A stretch of 64,000 bases of DNA, from the NCBI RefSeq assembly GCF_000186245.1, contig NC_014935.1, positions 1,302,001 to 1,366,000 of the forward strand, written 5' to 3'. The translations under genes and the position numbers were made by a program. Each line of letters opens with the position of its first letter. The stretch's first letter is position 1. Of the stretch, positions 18,546 to 27,579 are shown piece by piece. This DNA is from Nitratifractor salsuginis DSM 16511. GTDB taxonomy: Bacteria; Campylobacterota; Campylobacteria; Campylobacterales; Sulfurovaceae. Under the pieces are notes generated by a model. The model had not been told where the DNA came from and searched no databases. It saw only the letters and a list, made by a program, of their open reading frames with translations.

Positions 18546-20083
18546 GAGCGCTCTTCGCACTCTTTCTGCTGCTCCTGATCCCCCTGGGGGCCAAGAGTTT
18601 CAGCTACGCCCAGGTCCATTCCCTCCCCCAGGGTGTGGAGAAGGATTACTACATTTGGCGCTTCATCCGCCAAAAGAGTACCACCAAGGCCCAGGCGCGG
18701 CGAATCATCCGCGAAGCTTCACGGATCAATCCCAACCTCAAAAAGGCTTACCGCCGCAAGACCGGACACAACCCGCCGATCCCTCCCCGGCCCAAACCGA
18801 GCCTGAGCCCCCGACAGAAGCAGGAGTTGGAGCGCAAACTGGCGATCGCACGGCAGGTGCTACGATCCCCCGATCCTCTCTCGGCCTGGCAAAAGCTCGA
18901 CCCCGAGATGAAGCTCTTCGTCTTCAAGCACGCCGGAACCCGGGGGCGCCGCACCCTTGATTATAAGATAAGCGAAGAAGAGTGGCAGGAGCTGAGCCGC
19001 TATCCCGATGCCAACCTGATGCTCTATTATCTGCGCCGCGACCGGCTCAAAAAGCTCTCCCGCATCCTGCGCTACAAGCCCGCCCAGGACAACCGTCTCC
19101 GCTACGACTATCTGATGCGCCTGAGCTTCGAAGCGCTCCGACGCGGCGACGAGAGCCTGGCGGAGTACGACTTCGCCCAGGCCGCCCGACGCGCCCGCAA
19201 GCGGGAGTTGGCCGACCGGGCCCTCTTCTGGGCCTGGAAAGCGGACGATGACCGGGACTACCTCAAAAAATTGGCTAAGAGCTGGGATATCAACCTCTAC
19301 ACCCTTGCCGCCCGGGACGCCCTGAAGATGAAATACGACCTGGGGATCACCCCCGAGCTTCCCCGGGGGCATGTCCCCGGATTCGATATCCGCGACCCGA
19401 TCCAGTGGCACAGCCTCAAACAGAAGATCTTCGATCCCCACAGCGACCTCGAGGCCCTGGCTCAGCGTTTCAAAACCGACGAGACCGTCGGCCACTACTG
19501 CTACATTATGACCAAGGCCGGGCACGACAAGCCCCAATACTTCCCGATGCCCTACCGGGATTTTATGAAAAAGCTTCCCGTCAAGCGCCAGGCGATCCTC
19601 TATGCCATCGCCAGACAGGAGAGCCGCTTCGTCCCCGCCTCGGTCTCCGGCTCCTTCGCCCTGGGGATGATGCAGATTATGCCCTTTTTGGTCGACCATC
19701 TCCAAAAGGTGCGGCACGAGCGGATCGACTATGACGATCTCTTCGACCCCATCACCGCCCTCAAATACGCCAATACCCATATGGATTATCTGACGAGCTG
19801 GCTGCACCACCCTCTCTTCGTCGCCTACGCCTACAATGCCGGTATCGGCTTCACCAAGCGCCTGATCCGGCGCAAAGACCTCTTCGAGAACCGGAACAAA
19901 TACGACCCCTGGATCAGTCTGGAACGGGTCGCCAACTATCAGGCAAACGACTACGGCAAAAAAGTCCTCACCAATTACGTCATCTATCTCAACAAGCTGG
20001 GCTATCCCATCCGCCTCACAGACCTGGTCTCCGTGCTCCATCTGCCCCGTTATACCGACGAGTTTCGCAAAAGACGAAAATGA
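18542..20083 (+). CDS. slt: soluble lytic murein transglycosylase
   Basis: The 513-residue product has a signal peptide (MRALFALFLLLLIPLGAKS), a long helical superhelix of the Slt70 U-domain type, and a C-terminal lysozyme-like SLT domain. The catalytic Glu lies in AIARQESRF near residue 360; the family signature follows in GSFALGMMQIMPFLV and AYAYNAGIGFTKRL. It cleaves glycan strands in the periplasm to 1,6-anhydro products. The ATG overlaps the yggT stop (ATGA) and gives a proper signal peptide. The upstream in-frame extension is a shadow of yggT. Confidence 0.92.
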   Translation: MRALFALFLLLLIPLGAKSFSYAQVHSLPQGVEKDYYIWRFIRQKSTTKAQARRIIREASRINPNLKKAYRRKTGHNPPIPPRPKPSLSPRQKQELERKLAIARQVLRSPDPLSAWQKLDPEMKLFVFKHAGTRGRRTLDYKISEEEWQELSRYPDANLMLYYLRRDRLKKLSRILRYKPAQDNRLRYDYLMRLSFEALRRGDESLAEYDFAQAARRARKRELADRALFWAWKADDDRDYLKKLAKSWDINLYTLAARDALKMKYDLGITPELPRGHVPGFDIRDPIQWHSLKQKIFDPHSDLEALAQRFKTDETVGHYCYIMTKAGHDKPQYFPMPYRDFMKKLPVKRQAILYAIARQESRFVPASVSGSFALGMMQIMPFLVDHLQKVRHERIDYDDLFDPITALKYANTHMDYLTSWLHHPLFVAYAYNAGIGFTKRLIRRKDLFENRNKYDPWISLERVANYQANDYGKKVLTNYVIYLNKLGYPIRLTDLVSVLHLPRYTDEFRKRRK

Positions 20084-20412
20084 TACGGCGGCTCAAGGAC
20101 AGCACCCTCTCCCAGGGCCTCACCCTGCTCATCAACAGCCGCATAAAGAGCTACGGAAAAGTGCTCAATCTCAAAGTCGACAGTAAGCAAAAAAACATCG
20201 AACTCGAAATCCTGCTCAAAGGGGAGAAAGAACCGATCCAAGTGACGGTGAACGAATATGAAGTGATCGAAGAAAAGGGGCATTGGTATCTTCTGGCACA
20301 GGAGATCGTCACTTCCCGAGAGTGGATCAATATTGTCGCAGAAAATTTTCTCAAAGGGCAGCGTTTCGAGATTCCCGAGCAGTATGCGAAGATGTTGAAG
20401 TTAGTGCTCTGA
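20080..20412 (+). CDS. conserved hypothetical protein
   Basis: The 110-residue protein overlaps the transglycosylase stop by 4 bp (ATGA). It has an alternating beta-rich middle (VLNLKVDSKQKNIELEILLKGEKEPIQVTVNEYEV) and no signal peptide or membrane segment. I do not recognise a named domain. The tight coupling suggests it belongs to the same transcription unit as the GluRS-like, yggT and slt genes. Function unknown. Confidence 0.7.
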   Translation: MIRRLKDSTLSQGLTLLINSRIKSYGKVLNLKVDSKQKNIELEILLKGEKEPIQVTVNEYEVIEEKGHWYLLAQEIVTSREWINIVAENFLKGQRFEIPEQYAKMLKLVL

Positions 20413-20420
20413 AGATTTTT

Positions 20421-20834
20421 TTAGTTGTTGATCTCCAAAGCGCTGTGGTAGAGCCATTCGCCATCTTCCATAAGAAAAAGGCTCTTTTCCCGGATCACCC
20501 CGCCTGAGAGTGTCGCGACGAACTCCACCGTCGCGCGCTTCTCATCGATGGACGAAAAATCCAGGATCTCCAGGCCCAAAAAATCGTTGGCCCGGCAAAA
20601 ATTCAAAATCTCTTCCCGCCACGCCTTGCGATCTTCACTGTAATCGGGATTTTCCGGATGGGTGGTGCGGATGATGTAGCGGGCATCCCCCACGGCATAA
20701 GCGCTGTAGCGGGATTTCATCAGGCTCAGAGCGTCGGGAGCCAGGGCCCCTTTGTGAAAACGGGCGCAGCATTTTTTGTACTTGACCCCGCTGCCGCAGG
20801 GGCAGGGATCGTTGGAGCTGAGCTTTTTCATCAT
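20421..20834 (-). CDS. ychJ: YchJ family SEC-C motif protein
   Basis: The 137-residue protein begins with the zinc-binding SEC-C motif (CPCGSGVKYKKCC, residues about 11-23). The YchJ (UPF0225) NTF2-like domain follows, with LMKSRYSAYAVGDARYIIRTTHP. The molecular function of the family is unknown; the SEC-C motif resembles the SecB-binding tail of SecA. Its ATG lies directly at the stop of osmC upstream, so the two are co-transcribed. Confidence 0.88.
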   Translation of the reverse strand: MMKKLSSNDPCPCGSGVKYKKCCARFHKGALAPDALSLMKSRYSAYAVGDARYIIRTTHPENPDYSEDRKAWREEILNFCRANDFLGLEILDFSSIDEKRATVEFVATLSGGVIREKSLFLMEDGEWLYHSALEINN

Positions 20835-21311
20835 TCAGGAGCGGCAACAGACCCCGTCGAAGCCGTCTTCCAGATGGGGACGCTCCGTATCGCAGCCGGA
20901 GAGGATCTCCTCCTTCTCGACGATAGTCTCACCGTTGTAAATGATGGAGTAGCTGATTTTGACGCTGTCACGGATGGAGTTGACCGTCGTGCAGTAGCTC
21001 TCCAGCGAAGAGAGCACATAGCGCCGGGCCCGTACGGGATCGAAGCGGCCGGAGAATCGGTAGATGATATGGAGGGACTCGAACTTGACCGGCGGCTCCA
21101 TCCGCCGCTCAATCTCCCCCTCCACCGAATAATCGCGTAGCTCATAGCCATCCCGCTCGGCAAAAGCGGCGATATCGATCCCCGTACATCCCAGGATCCC
21201 CGCCGCGAAATACTCCACCGGCGTAATCTCATTGGCGTTGATCAAAAAGGCATACTCACCGGTTTTGGCCTTGAATTTATTGTCACCTAGATAGTCAAGG
21301 GAGATGGTCAT
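20835..21311 (-). CDS. OsmC family protein
   Basis: A 158-residue OsmC/Ohr-fold protein. The family core is visible (TPVEYFAAGILGCTGIDIAAFAER), with the first conserved Cys in LGCTGID near residue 41 and a second in ESYCTTVNSI near residue 105. OsmC proteins are thiol-dependent peroxidases. Two further Cys at the C-terminus (DGVCCRS) and one in SGCDTE are unusual and could coordinate metal or serve in thiol exchange. It is followed immediately by ychJ. Confidence 0.85.
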   Translation of the reverse strand: MTISLDYLGDNKFKAKTGEYAFLINANEITPVEYFAAGILGCTGIDIAAFAERDGYELRDYSVEGEIERRMEPPVKFESLHIIYRFSGRFDPVRARRYVLSSLESYCTTVNSIRDSVKISYSIIYNGETIVEKEEILSGCDTERPHLEDGFDGVCCRS

Positions 21312-21329
21312 AGAAATTGCCTTTTATAA

Positions 21330-21418
21330 AGTAACTAGTAACTAGAAATTATGGATGGCGTTGCGCAGCAACGCTTACCACAATTCCTCATTCCTAATTC
21401 CTCATTCCTCATTTACAA
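21330..21418. repeat. hairpin plus low-complexity block
   Basis: GTAACTAGTAACTAGAAATT is followed by a hairpin, GCGTTGC (21358-21364), loop GCA, GCAACGC (21368-21374), then ATTCCTCATTCCTAATTCCTCATTCCTCATT. The same three-part organisation recurs at 22209-22303 and 40058-40178. Confidence 0.7.
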
Positions 21419-21766
21419 TAGTCCTAGCTGCAATTTGGCTTCGTCGCTCATCTTGGACTGATCCCAGGGGGGATCGAAGACCAGCTCCACATCCACCTCT
21501 TCGATGGAGTGATCCTCGATGCGGCTGGGGATCGTCCTCACCAGGTCGACGAGCACTTCCGACATCGAACAGGTAGCGGAGGTCAGGGTCATCACCACTT
21601 TGCACTTGTTGAGCTTGCTGACAGGGTCTTTTTCGCATTTCACATCGTAGATGAGCCCCAGGTTGTAGATGTCCACGGGGATCTCGGGATCGTAGATCTT
21701 CTGCAGCTCCTCAATCAATCTCTTTTCCGACTCTTCGGGAGTTACTTCACGGGGATCTTTGCTCAT
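21413..21766 (-). CDS. SufT-like MIP18/DUF59 iron-sulfur assembly factor
   Basis: The 117-residue protein has the DUF59/MIP18 fold: IYDPEIPVDIYNLGLIYDV, then VVMTLTSATCSMSEVL with the conserved Cys near residue 78, and VELVFDPPWDQSKMSDEAK. Family members (SufT, Cia2) help deliver or mature Fe-S clusters. I place the start at 21766, where ATG overlaps the sufE stop by 4 bp; an upstream in-frame start would lie inside sufE. It is last in sufBCDE and presumably serves that machinery. Confidence 0.88.
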   Translation of the reverse strand: MSKDPREVTPEESEKRLIEELQKIYDPEIPVDIYNLGLIYDVKCEKDPVSKLNKCKVVMTLTSATCSMSEVLVDLVRTIPSRIEDHSIEEVDVELVFDPPWDQSKMSDEAKLQLGLL

Positions 21767-22188
21767 TGGTTCTGCTCCTTGCATCGTTTGGCATAAGTAT
21801 AGACTTTTTCCAGGAAGGCTTGCAGACTTTTCTGACGGACCGGGGAGAGATGCTCGATGATCCCCAGATCGTTCAATTTTTTGGGATCGAAGTCGAGGAT
21901 CTCATCGGGCGTACGGTTGTTGAAGATGTCCAACAGCAGGGTCAGCATCCCCTTGGCCATTTCGCTGCTTCCCTCTCCCCGCAGGATCAGCTTGCCGTCT
22001 TTGCACTCTCCCACCAGCCAGGCGGGAGAGGCGCACCCTTCGATGAAGGTAGCGTCGTTCTTCTCCCCCTCGGGAAGGGTCGTATGCTTCTTTCCCAGGT
22101 CGAAAATGTATTCGAATTTTTCATTTGGCGTCTCGAAGAGGTCGAAATCCTCTTTATAACGCGCCAGAGTTTCGTCGATGGAACCCAT
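21763..22188 (-). CDS. sufE: SufE cysteine desulfurase activator
   Basis: The 141-residue protein matches SufE. The acceptor cysteine is in FIEGCASPAWLVGE near residue 51, and the flanking fold is visible (NEKFEYIFDLGKK, GMLTLLLDIFNNRTPDEIL). SufE takes persulfide from the SufS desulfurase and passes it to SufB. SufS is not in this window, so the desulfurase partner must lie elsewhere (NifS-type enzymes are usual in this phylum). It is separated from sufD by a repeat-bearing gap of 115 bp. Confidence 0.92.
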   Translation of the reverse strand: MGSIDETLARYKEDFDLFETPNEKFEYIFDLGKKHTTLPEGEKNDATFIEGCASPAWLVGECKDGKLILRGEGSSEMAKGMLTLLLDIFNNRTPDEILDFDPKKLNDLGIIEHLSPVRQKSLQAFLEKVYTYAKRCKEQNQ

Positions 22189-22208
22189 AATGTTTTCCTT
22201 TGGAAAAA

Positions 22209-22303
22209 ATTAGAAATTAGAAGATAGAAAATAGAAACTATTGTAAGCGTTGCATCGCAACGCTCTCCATAATTTCTCATTTCTCATTTCTATTTTCTCA
22301 TTA
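22209..22303. repeat. hairpin plus low-complexity block
   Basis: AATTAGAAATTAGAAGATAGAAAATAGAAAC is followed by an 8-bp hairpin AGCGTTGC-ATC-GCAACGCT (22246-22264) and then AATTTCTCATTTCTCATTTCTATTTTCTCATT. It lies between sufD and sufE within the suf operon. The hairpin is nearly identical to the one at 21358-21374. Confidence 0.7.
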
Positions 22304-23551
22304 TTATGAAGACGCAGCTGCGTCTTCGCAACCGTGGCAAGTCTCCATACAGCTCACACTCGTCTGCCCCCAGTAGGCGGTCTCGAAGCTGGCGTGGATA
22401 CGCTCTCTGAGCCCCTCGTCTTCCAGCGCGTCGATCAGCTCGTTAGCAAAGCCCAAAATCAGCATCTTGCGCGCTTCATCCTTGGAGATCCCCCGGCTGC
22501 GAAGGTAAAAGAGCTGCGCTTCGTCGAGCTGTCCGGTGGTGGAACCGTGGCTCGCCTCCAGGTCGTCGATGTAGATCTCCAGCTGGGGCTTGCTGGCCAT
22601 ATAGGCACCGTCGTTGAGGAGGATCGCCTTGGAGTTTTGGTGGGCTTTGGTGTATTTGCCGGTATGCTCCACCTTGATCAGCGCATCGAAGATCCCCCGT
22701 GCCTTCTCGGCCAGGATATTCTTGGCCCGCTGATTGCTCAGAGAGCTCTGGCCGATATGGACGATCTGACTCACAGTGCCCCGGCGGGCATGGTCCGCGG
22801 CATAAAGCAGATGATCCGCGTCGATGCCAGCATGCTTGTGCAGTTCGGCCCGGATCAGCTGAAGTCCGCTTCCCTGGCCGAAGTCGAAGGTGTGCAGGCC
22901 GCAGTGGGCCTGGGAATCGACTTTGATCCGGTGGGAGAGGATCGGTGTGTAATCCCCTACTTTCAGGGTCTGATCTTTGATCAGCCTCAGATCGGCATCC
23001 CGGGCGATGAAAGCATCATAGCCGCCGAGCACCAAAGCGCCGCAGGCTTCGGCCCCCTCATAGCGCTCATCGACCTGCACCCGGACATTGGCATCGACAT
23101 AGAGGGCTGTCCGATAGGCCAGCAATTTGCCCGGCCGGGTGAAGCGGTGGACGATCGTCACTTTGGCATCCTGTTTGAAGCGGATGGAGATGATCTCCTT
23201 GCTCATCAGATGGCCGAGATAATAGAGGGGATCGAAATGGTCCCCGTCGATCTCTACGGCATCGCTGCACCCCACGACGATCTCAGCGCTTTCAGGCATA
23301 GCGGTCACCACACCGTCGGTGATGACGATCTCTTTGCGACTCCGGGCGATCTCCCCTGTCGGGGCGATCTGCACCACCTCCCAGTCGTGCTCCATCAAAG
23401 GCTCGATGTCGAAATAGCGGTAGGCTTCGCTTTTACGGGTGGGCATCCCCAGCTCGGCCAATCGGCGGGCCGCCAAAAGCCGTGTCGGGTTGGCTCCCAG
23501 CTCCTCGATGAGGGTTTCGGGGCTCATCTCCCCCAGCAGCATCGGTCTCAT
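22304..23551 (-). CDS. sufD: Fe-S cluster assembly protein SufD
   Basis: SufD pairs with SufB and SufC in the SufBC2D scaffold that assembles Fe-S clusters. The 415-residue protein has the SufD/SufB beta-helix core (DLRLIKDQTLKVGDYTPILSHRIKVDSQAHCGLHTFDFG) and the typical end ASHGSTTGQLDEAQLFYLRSRGISKDEARKMLILGFANELI. I prefer the ATG at 23551 (TGATG overlap with sufC, GGAGG 4 nt upstream) over GTG at 23554. The C-terminal tail contains two CxxxC-spaced Cys (CMETC then GCE). Confidence 0.93.
   Translation of the reverse strand: MRPMLLGEMSPETLIEELGANPTRLLAARRLAELGMPTRKSEAYRYFDIEPLMEHDWEVVQIAPTGEIARSRKEIVITDGVVTAMPESAEIVVGCSDAVEIDGDHFDPLYYLGHLMSKEIISIRFKQDAKVTIVHRFTRPGKLLAYRTALYVDANVRVQVDERYEGAEACGALVLGGYDAFIARDADLRLIKDQTLKVGDYTPILSHRIKVDSQAHCGLHTFDFGQGSGLQLIRAELHKHAGIDADHLLYAADHARRGTVSQIVHIGQSSLSNQRAKNILAEKARGIFDALIKVEHTGKYTKAHQNSKAILLNDGAYMASKPQLEIYIDDLEASHGSTTGQLDEAQLFYLRSRGISKDEARKMLILGFANELIDALEDEGLRERIHASFETAYWGQTSVSCMETCHGCEDAAASS
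22308..22327 (-). terminator. 20-bp perfect palindrome at the sufD 3' end
   Basis: GAAGACGCAG-CTGCGTCTTC is a perfect 20-bp palindrome overlapping the last sufD codons. In the gene direction it is followed by ATAATAATGAG, not a U-tract. It may attenuate or stabilise the mRNA between sufD and sufE rather than terminate transcription. Confidence 0.4.
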
Positions 23552-24306
23552 CACGCCTCCTCGATGGCGCCGTAACCCTTCTCCTCGAGCTCGGCGACCA
23601 GCTCGGGGCCGGCGGTTTTGACGATCCTGCCGTCTTTGAGGACGTGGATATAGTCGGGCTCAATGTAATCCAGGATCCGGCTGTAGTGGGTGATGACCAG
23701 GAAGCTGCGCTTGCCGTCCTTCATCTTGTTGATCCCTTCACTGACGGCGCGCAGCGCATCGATATCCAGGCCGGAGTCGATCTCGTCGAGGATGATCAAA
23801 TCGGGCTGGAGCATCATCATCTGCAGGATCTCGTTGCGCTTCTTCTCTCCGCCGGAGAAGCCTTCGTTGAGGGAACGGTTGATCATCTCGGGCTTCATCC
23901 CCAGCTCGGTCACCAGGCGCTTCATCTCCCGCAGGAACTCCGCAGCATTAAGCTCGGGCAGGCCCAGGTGTTTGCGCTTGGCGTTGACGGCGGTGCGCAG
24001 GAAGTAGGCGTTGTTGACGCCGGGGATCTCCACCGGGTTCTGGAAACTGAGGAAGATCCCCTCCAGCGCCCGATCCTCGGGTTCCCAGTCGACGATATCC
24101 TGCCCTTTGTAATTGATTGCTCCGTCAGTCACTTCCACATCATAATGGCCGGTGATCGCCTTGGAGAGGGTCGATTTCCCCGCTCCGTTGGGCCCCATAA
24201 TGGCATGGACCTTCCCCTCCTCCATCTGGAGGTTCAATCCCTTGAGAATCTCCTTTTCGCCGATCCGGGCATGGAGATTTTCGATATTCATCACAACGTT
24301 ACTCAT
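23551..24306 (-). CDS. sufC: Fe-S cluster assembly ATPase SufC
   Basis: SufC is the ABC-type ATPase of the SufBCD scaffold. The 251-residue protein has Walker [12 protein letters not shown] near residue 39, the signature [11 protein letters not shown], and Walker [18 protein letters not shown], where the Asp following the catalytic Glu is typical of SufC. It is coupled by 4-bp overlap to sufB and by TGATG to sufD. Confidence 0.97.
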   Translation of the reverse strand: MSNVVMNIENLHARIGEKEILKGLNLQMEEGKVHAIMGPNGAGKSTLSKAITGHYDVEVTDGAINYKGQDIVDWEPEDRALEGIFLSFQNPVEIPGVNNAYFLRTAVNAKRKHLGLPELNAAEFLREMKRLVTELGMKPEMINRSLNEGFSGGEKKRNEILQMMMLQPDLIILDEIDSGLDIDALRAVSEGINKMKDGKRSFLVITHYSRILDYIEPDYIHVLKDGRIVKTAGPELVAELEEKGYGAIEEA

Positions 24307-25739
24307 CCTACACTTCCTTCCAATGTCAAATTCAACAGTGCTTTCGCTTCGACCGCATACTCCATAGGCAGCTGGCTGAAGACCTCTTTACAAAAACCAT
24401 GAACGATCATACTCACCGCATCCTCTTCGGTGATCCCCCGCTGGCGGAGATAGAAGAGCTGCTCGTCGCTGATCTTGGTCGTCGTCGCTTCGTGCTCCAC
24501 CTGTCCGTGGGCGTCCTTACTCTCCAGATAGGGGAAGGTGTGGGCCCCGCACTTGTCGCCGATGAGCAGGGAGTCACATTCGCTGTAGTTGCGGGCCCCT
24601 TCGGCATTGGCGCCGATCTTGACCAGTCCCCGATAGGTGTTTTGCCCCTTCATGGCGCTGATCCCTTTGGAGATGATCGTGGAGCTGGTATTTTTGCCCA
24701 GGTGGATCATCTTGGTTCCCGTATCGGCCTGCTGGGCCAGAGTGGTCACGGCAACGGAGTAGAATTCACCGACGCTGTTGTCCCCTTTGAGGATACAGCT
24801 GGGGTATTTCCAGGTGATCGCCGAACCGGTCTCCACCTGGGTCCAGGAGATCTTGGCGTTCTCTTCGCAAAGCCCGCGCTTGGTCACGAAGTTGTAGATC
24901 CCCCCTTTGCCCTCTTCATCACCGGGGTACCAGTTTTGGATCGTGGAGTATTTGATCTCCGCATCTTTCAGGGCGATCAGCTCCACCACGGCGGCGTGAA
25001 GCTGGTTTTCGTCCCGCATCGGCGCGGAGCATCCTTCGTTGTAGCTGACATAGCTCCCCTCATCCGCTACGATCAATGTCCGCTCGAACTGCCCGGTATT
25101 GAGGGCATTGATCCTAAAATAGGTGCTCAGCTCCATCGGGCAGCGGACCCCCTTGGGGATGTAGACGAAGGTTCCGTCGGTAAAGACCGCCGAGTTCAGC
25201 GCCGCGAAGTAGTTGTCATTCATCGGAACGACGCTGAACATATACTTTTTGATCAGCTCGGGGTAATCCCGAATCGCTTCGGAGATGGAGCAGAAGATGA
25301 TCCCCTTCTCGGCCAGCTCCTCCTGGTAGGTGGTTTTGACCGAAACGGAGTCGACGACGGCATCGACGGCCACTTTGACGCCGGCGAGCTGCTTTTGCTC
25401 CTCCAGGGGGATCCCCAGCTTCTCGTAAGCCTCCAGAATCTTGGGATCGACCTCATCCAGGCTCTCAGGCCCCTTCTTGGGCGCGGCGAAGTAGGAGATG
25501 GATTGATAATCGATCGGTTCATACTCCAGGTGCCCCCAGTGGGGCTCCTCCATCTCTAGCCACTTCCGGTAGGCTTTGAGGCGAAGCTCCGTCATCCAAT
25601 CGGGCTCGTCTTTCTTTTTGGAGATGTAACGGATCACCTCTTCGCTGAGCCCGGGAGGGACCTTGTCCTCCTCGATATCGATCTCGAAGCCGAGGGCATA
25701 CTCGCCCGAGACCGCTTTGTCCAGCTCTTCTTGTGCCAT
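24303..25739 (-). CDS. sufB: Fe-S cluster assembly protein SufB
   Basis: SufB is the core scaffold receiving sulfur from SufE. The 478-residue protein has the family stretches [63 protein letters not shown] and [23 protein letters not shown]. First gene of the suf operon, read from the sigma-70-type promoter at 25768-25797; AAGGA lies 6 nt upstream of its ATG. I see no IscR-like operator with confidence. Confidence 0.96.
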   Translation of the reverse strand: MAQEELDKAVSGEYALGFEIDIEEDKVPPGLSEEVIRYISKKKDEPDWMTELRLKAYRKWLEMEEPHWGHLEYEPIDYQSISYFAAPKKGPESLDEVDPKILEAYEKLGIPLEEQKQLAGVKVAVDAVVDSVSVKTTYQEELAEKGIIFCSISEAIRDYPELIKKYMFSVVPMNDNYFAALNSAVFTDGTFVYIPKGVRCPMELSTYFRINALNTGQFERTLIVADEGSYVSYNEGCSAPMRDENQLHAAVVELIALKDAEIKYSTIQNWYPGDEEGKGGIYNFVTKRGLCEENAKISWTQVETGSAITWKYPSCILKGDNSVGEFYSVAVTTLAQQADTGTKMIHLGKNTSSTIISKGISAMKGQNTYRGLVKIGANAEGARNYSECDSLLIGDKCGAHTFPYLESKDAHGQVEHEATTTKISDEQLFYLRQRGITEEDAVSMIVHGFCKEVFSQLPMEYAVEAKALLNLTLEGSVG

Positions 25740-25767
25740 GACAATCCTTTTTCAACTCTTTTCCGGT

Positions 25768-25797
25768 GTTATAGCCTAAGCGAAACACCCATGTCAA
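25768..25797 (-). promoter_or_regulatory. promoter of the suf operon
   Basis: Reading the minus strand, a perfect TTGACA (25797-25792) is followed after 18 nt by TATAAC (25773-25768), about 30 nt before the sufB ATG. This is the best consensus-like promoter I see in the window. Confidence 0.65.
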
Positions 25798-25864
25798 GCC
25801 ATTTTAGCAGAAAAAGTTTTAAATCGGAGGAAATTTGTCTTATTTTGGGAAAAAGTTGGGAAAG

Positions 25865-25885
25865 AATGCCCGATTTTCGGGCATT
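25865..25885 (-). terminator. intrinsic terminator after the chorismate mutase gene
   Basis: AATGCCCGA / TCGGGCATT form a perfect 9-bp stem with a 3-nt loop, 11 bp downstream of the gene end at 25897. In the minus direction CTTTCCCAACTTTTT follows. It should separate the five-gene run starting at 29286 from the suf promoter. Confidence 0.75.
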
Positions 25886-25896
25886 GTAAAGGTAAA

Positions 25897-26196
25897 TTAA
25901 AAATTTTTGGCGTTTTTGAACTCGGCCACTTCCGTATCGACCATCGCATCGATCATCCGCAGATAGAGGTCGTTGATGAGATTGGGCGAGAGATCCAGTT
26001 CGATGGCTTTGGATCGGACATGGTTGATTACGTCGGCGATCCGGTCTTCGGCTTTGATCTCATCCACCGAATCCTTGAAGTGGGCCAGTTGACGGATGTA
26101 CGCGTTACGCGCAGCGATGAGCTCCACGATCTGATCGTCGAGCTTGTCGATCTCTTTGCGGGCCTCTTCGAGAGAACTGCACTCTTTGATCTCCAT
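25897..26196 (-). CDS. chorismate mutase (AroQ fold)
   Basis: A 99-residue all-helical chorismate mutase domain. R (in EEARKEIDKLDDQIVELIAARNAYIRQLAHFK) and the later KAEDRIADVINHVR match the AroQ active-site pattern. It converts chorismate to prephenate for Phe/Tyr synthesis; the short form also resembles isochorismate-pyruvate lyase (PchB), and the sequence alone cannot separate these. I place the start at 26196, where GGAGGTG lies 5 nt upstream. Last gene before the terminator at 25865-25885. Confidence 0.85.
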   Translation of the reverse strand: MEIKECSSLEEARKEIDKLDDQIVELIAARNAYIRQLAHFKDSVDEIKAEDRIADVINHVRSKAIELDLSPNLINDLYLRMIDAMVDTEVAEFKNAKNF

Positions 26197-26251
26197 CCTA
26201 CACCTCCCTCTGGTAAATCTGGAAGCCATTATAGCATACGCCCGTACCCTT

Positions 26252-27094
26252 TCAGAGCTTTGACGGCCGAAGGATCTCCTCTTCGAGAAAGCGGGCGACG
26301 GCATCCTCGTCGTTGCTGTAGGGCAGTACGATATCGGCCAGCTCTTTGAGCTCCTCGATGGCGTTGGCCACAGCGATCCTCCGCCCCGCCATCTCAAAAA
26401 GGCCGATATCGTTGTGACTGTCGCCGAAAACCGTAGTGTGGTCCTTGTCCACCCCTTCGAGTCTTTCGAGCTTGCTCAGGGCGTGGGCCTTGTCCCCTTC
26501 GGGGTGGAGCACCGTTAGGAACCAGCAGTCGATGTAGGGGTCGGCGGAGCATTTGATCTCGATGGCATCGCCGAAATGACGGCGAAGGAGCCGCTCCAGT
26601 TCGGCCGTTTTGGCCTCACTCTCCATATAGACGATCTTGAGGTTCCGCTCCATCGCCCGCATCCTGGGCACATCCTTGACCCGGCGGTCATTGTGCATAG
26701 TCCTCAGAAGCTCCTCCTGATAGGGGTTGGGATGGGCTGGGTAGATGAAGCTCTCCTGCCCATCAGCCTCCATCCCCACCAACAAAGGCTCCATATCCAA
26801 CTCCTCACGGGCCAGCTCGATGATCCCGTCACCGATTTCCCGATCCAACGCCGCCACGTCGATGAGCTTCCCGTCGATCGTAGCGATCACCACCCCGTCC
26901 AGCAGGATCAGCGGCTCCCGAAGTTCCAATCCCTCGAGCAGCTTGCGCACTCCGGTCAAGCTCCGGGCCGTGGCGACGGAGAGCCTGGCCCCCTGCTTGA
27001 TGGATTCGTTCCAGACCCGCCGGCTGTAGGCGGAGATGCTCAGATCGCTGCGCAGAAAGGTCTTGTCCAGGTCGGTGAGGTAGAAAGGTTTCAT
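26252..27094 (-). CDS. HAD-superfamily (Cof-type) phosphatase
   Basis: The 280-residue protein is a Cof/SPP-type HAD hydrolase. The nucleophile motif is YLTDLDKTFLRSD at the N-terminus (DLD), motif II is VATARS, a large cap domain lies in the middle, and motif IV is FGDSHNDIGLFEMAG near residue 230, followed by AVANAIEELKELAD. Such enzymes dephosphorylate sugar phosphates or cofactors; substrate not predictable. The start at 27094 is preferred because it puts motif I at the N-terminus. It follows the GNAT gene by 26 bp. Confidence 0.85.
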   Translation of the reverse strand: MKPFYLTDLDKTFLRSDLSISAYSRRVWNESIKQGARLSVATARSLTGVRKLLEGLELREPLILLDGVVIATIDGKLIDVAALDREIGDGIIELAREELDMEPLLVGMEADGQESFIYPAHPNPYQEELLRTMHNDRRVKDVPRMRAMERNLKIVYMESEAKTAELERLLRRHFGDAIEIKCSADPYIDCWFLTVLHPEGDKAHALSKLERLEGVDKDHTTVFGDSHNDIGLFEMAGRRIAVANAIEELKELADIVLPYSNDEDAVARFLEEEILRPSKL

Positions 27095-27120
27095 AGGAAG
27101 AGGACCCTTTTTGAAAAGAA

Positions 27121-27579
27121 TTATAGCGGGCAGCGCCAAACCTGCCATTTATCGACCGGATTGAAACCGGCCTTTTGCAAAACCTCTTCACCGAGATTGA
27201 AGCGTTTCAACACACGCATTTCGACCCGTACATATCCCTCACTACGGAATTTCTCGCAAAGACCGGATAAGACCCTGAGACGTGACTCACCGTGACACAA
27301 TCCCGTACGTAGATAGAGATCCTCGATGTAAGCCGTTTCCCTCCCGAGATAGGTAGCGAACTTGCGCAGGATCACGGCGAAACCGATCGGCTCCCTATCG
27401 GCATAGATCACGATGCCTTCCGCCACAGGAGACTCTCCGAGAAAGGTTTGCAAATACTGATCGAAGGTCGCGACGAAGAGCTCTGTCTGCCCTTCTGTCT
27501 CTGCCAATTCCTTCACCATTTCGTAAAGCAGATGCAGTTCTTCTTCGGTATCCACTCTACGAAATTGAAAAGATTTCAT
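27121..27579 (-). CDS. GNAT family N-acetyltransferase
   Basis: A 152-residue GNAT protein with the central strand GIVIYADREPIGFAVIL, YIEDLYLRTG and the helix after a degenerate acetyl-CoA loop (RLRVLSGLCEKFRSEGYVRVEMRV). The usual (R/Q)xxGx(G/A) pyrophosphate loop is not clear (GLCHGESRLRV), which weakens the prediction of catalysis. It overlaps the NosD-like gene by 4 bp (ATGA). Substrate unknown. Confidence 0.75.
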   Translation of the reverse strand: MKSFQFRRVDTEEELHLLYEMVKELAETEGQTELFVATFDQYLQTFLGESPVAEGIVIYADREPIGFAVILRKFATYLGRETAYIEDLYLRTGLCHGESRLRVLSGLCEKFRSEGYVRVEMRVLKRFNLGEEVLQKAGFNPVDKWQVWRCPL

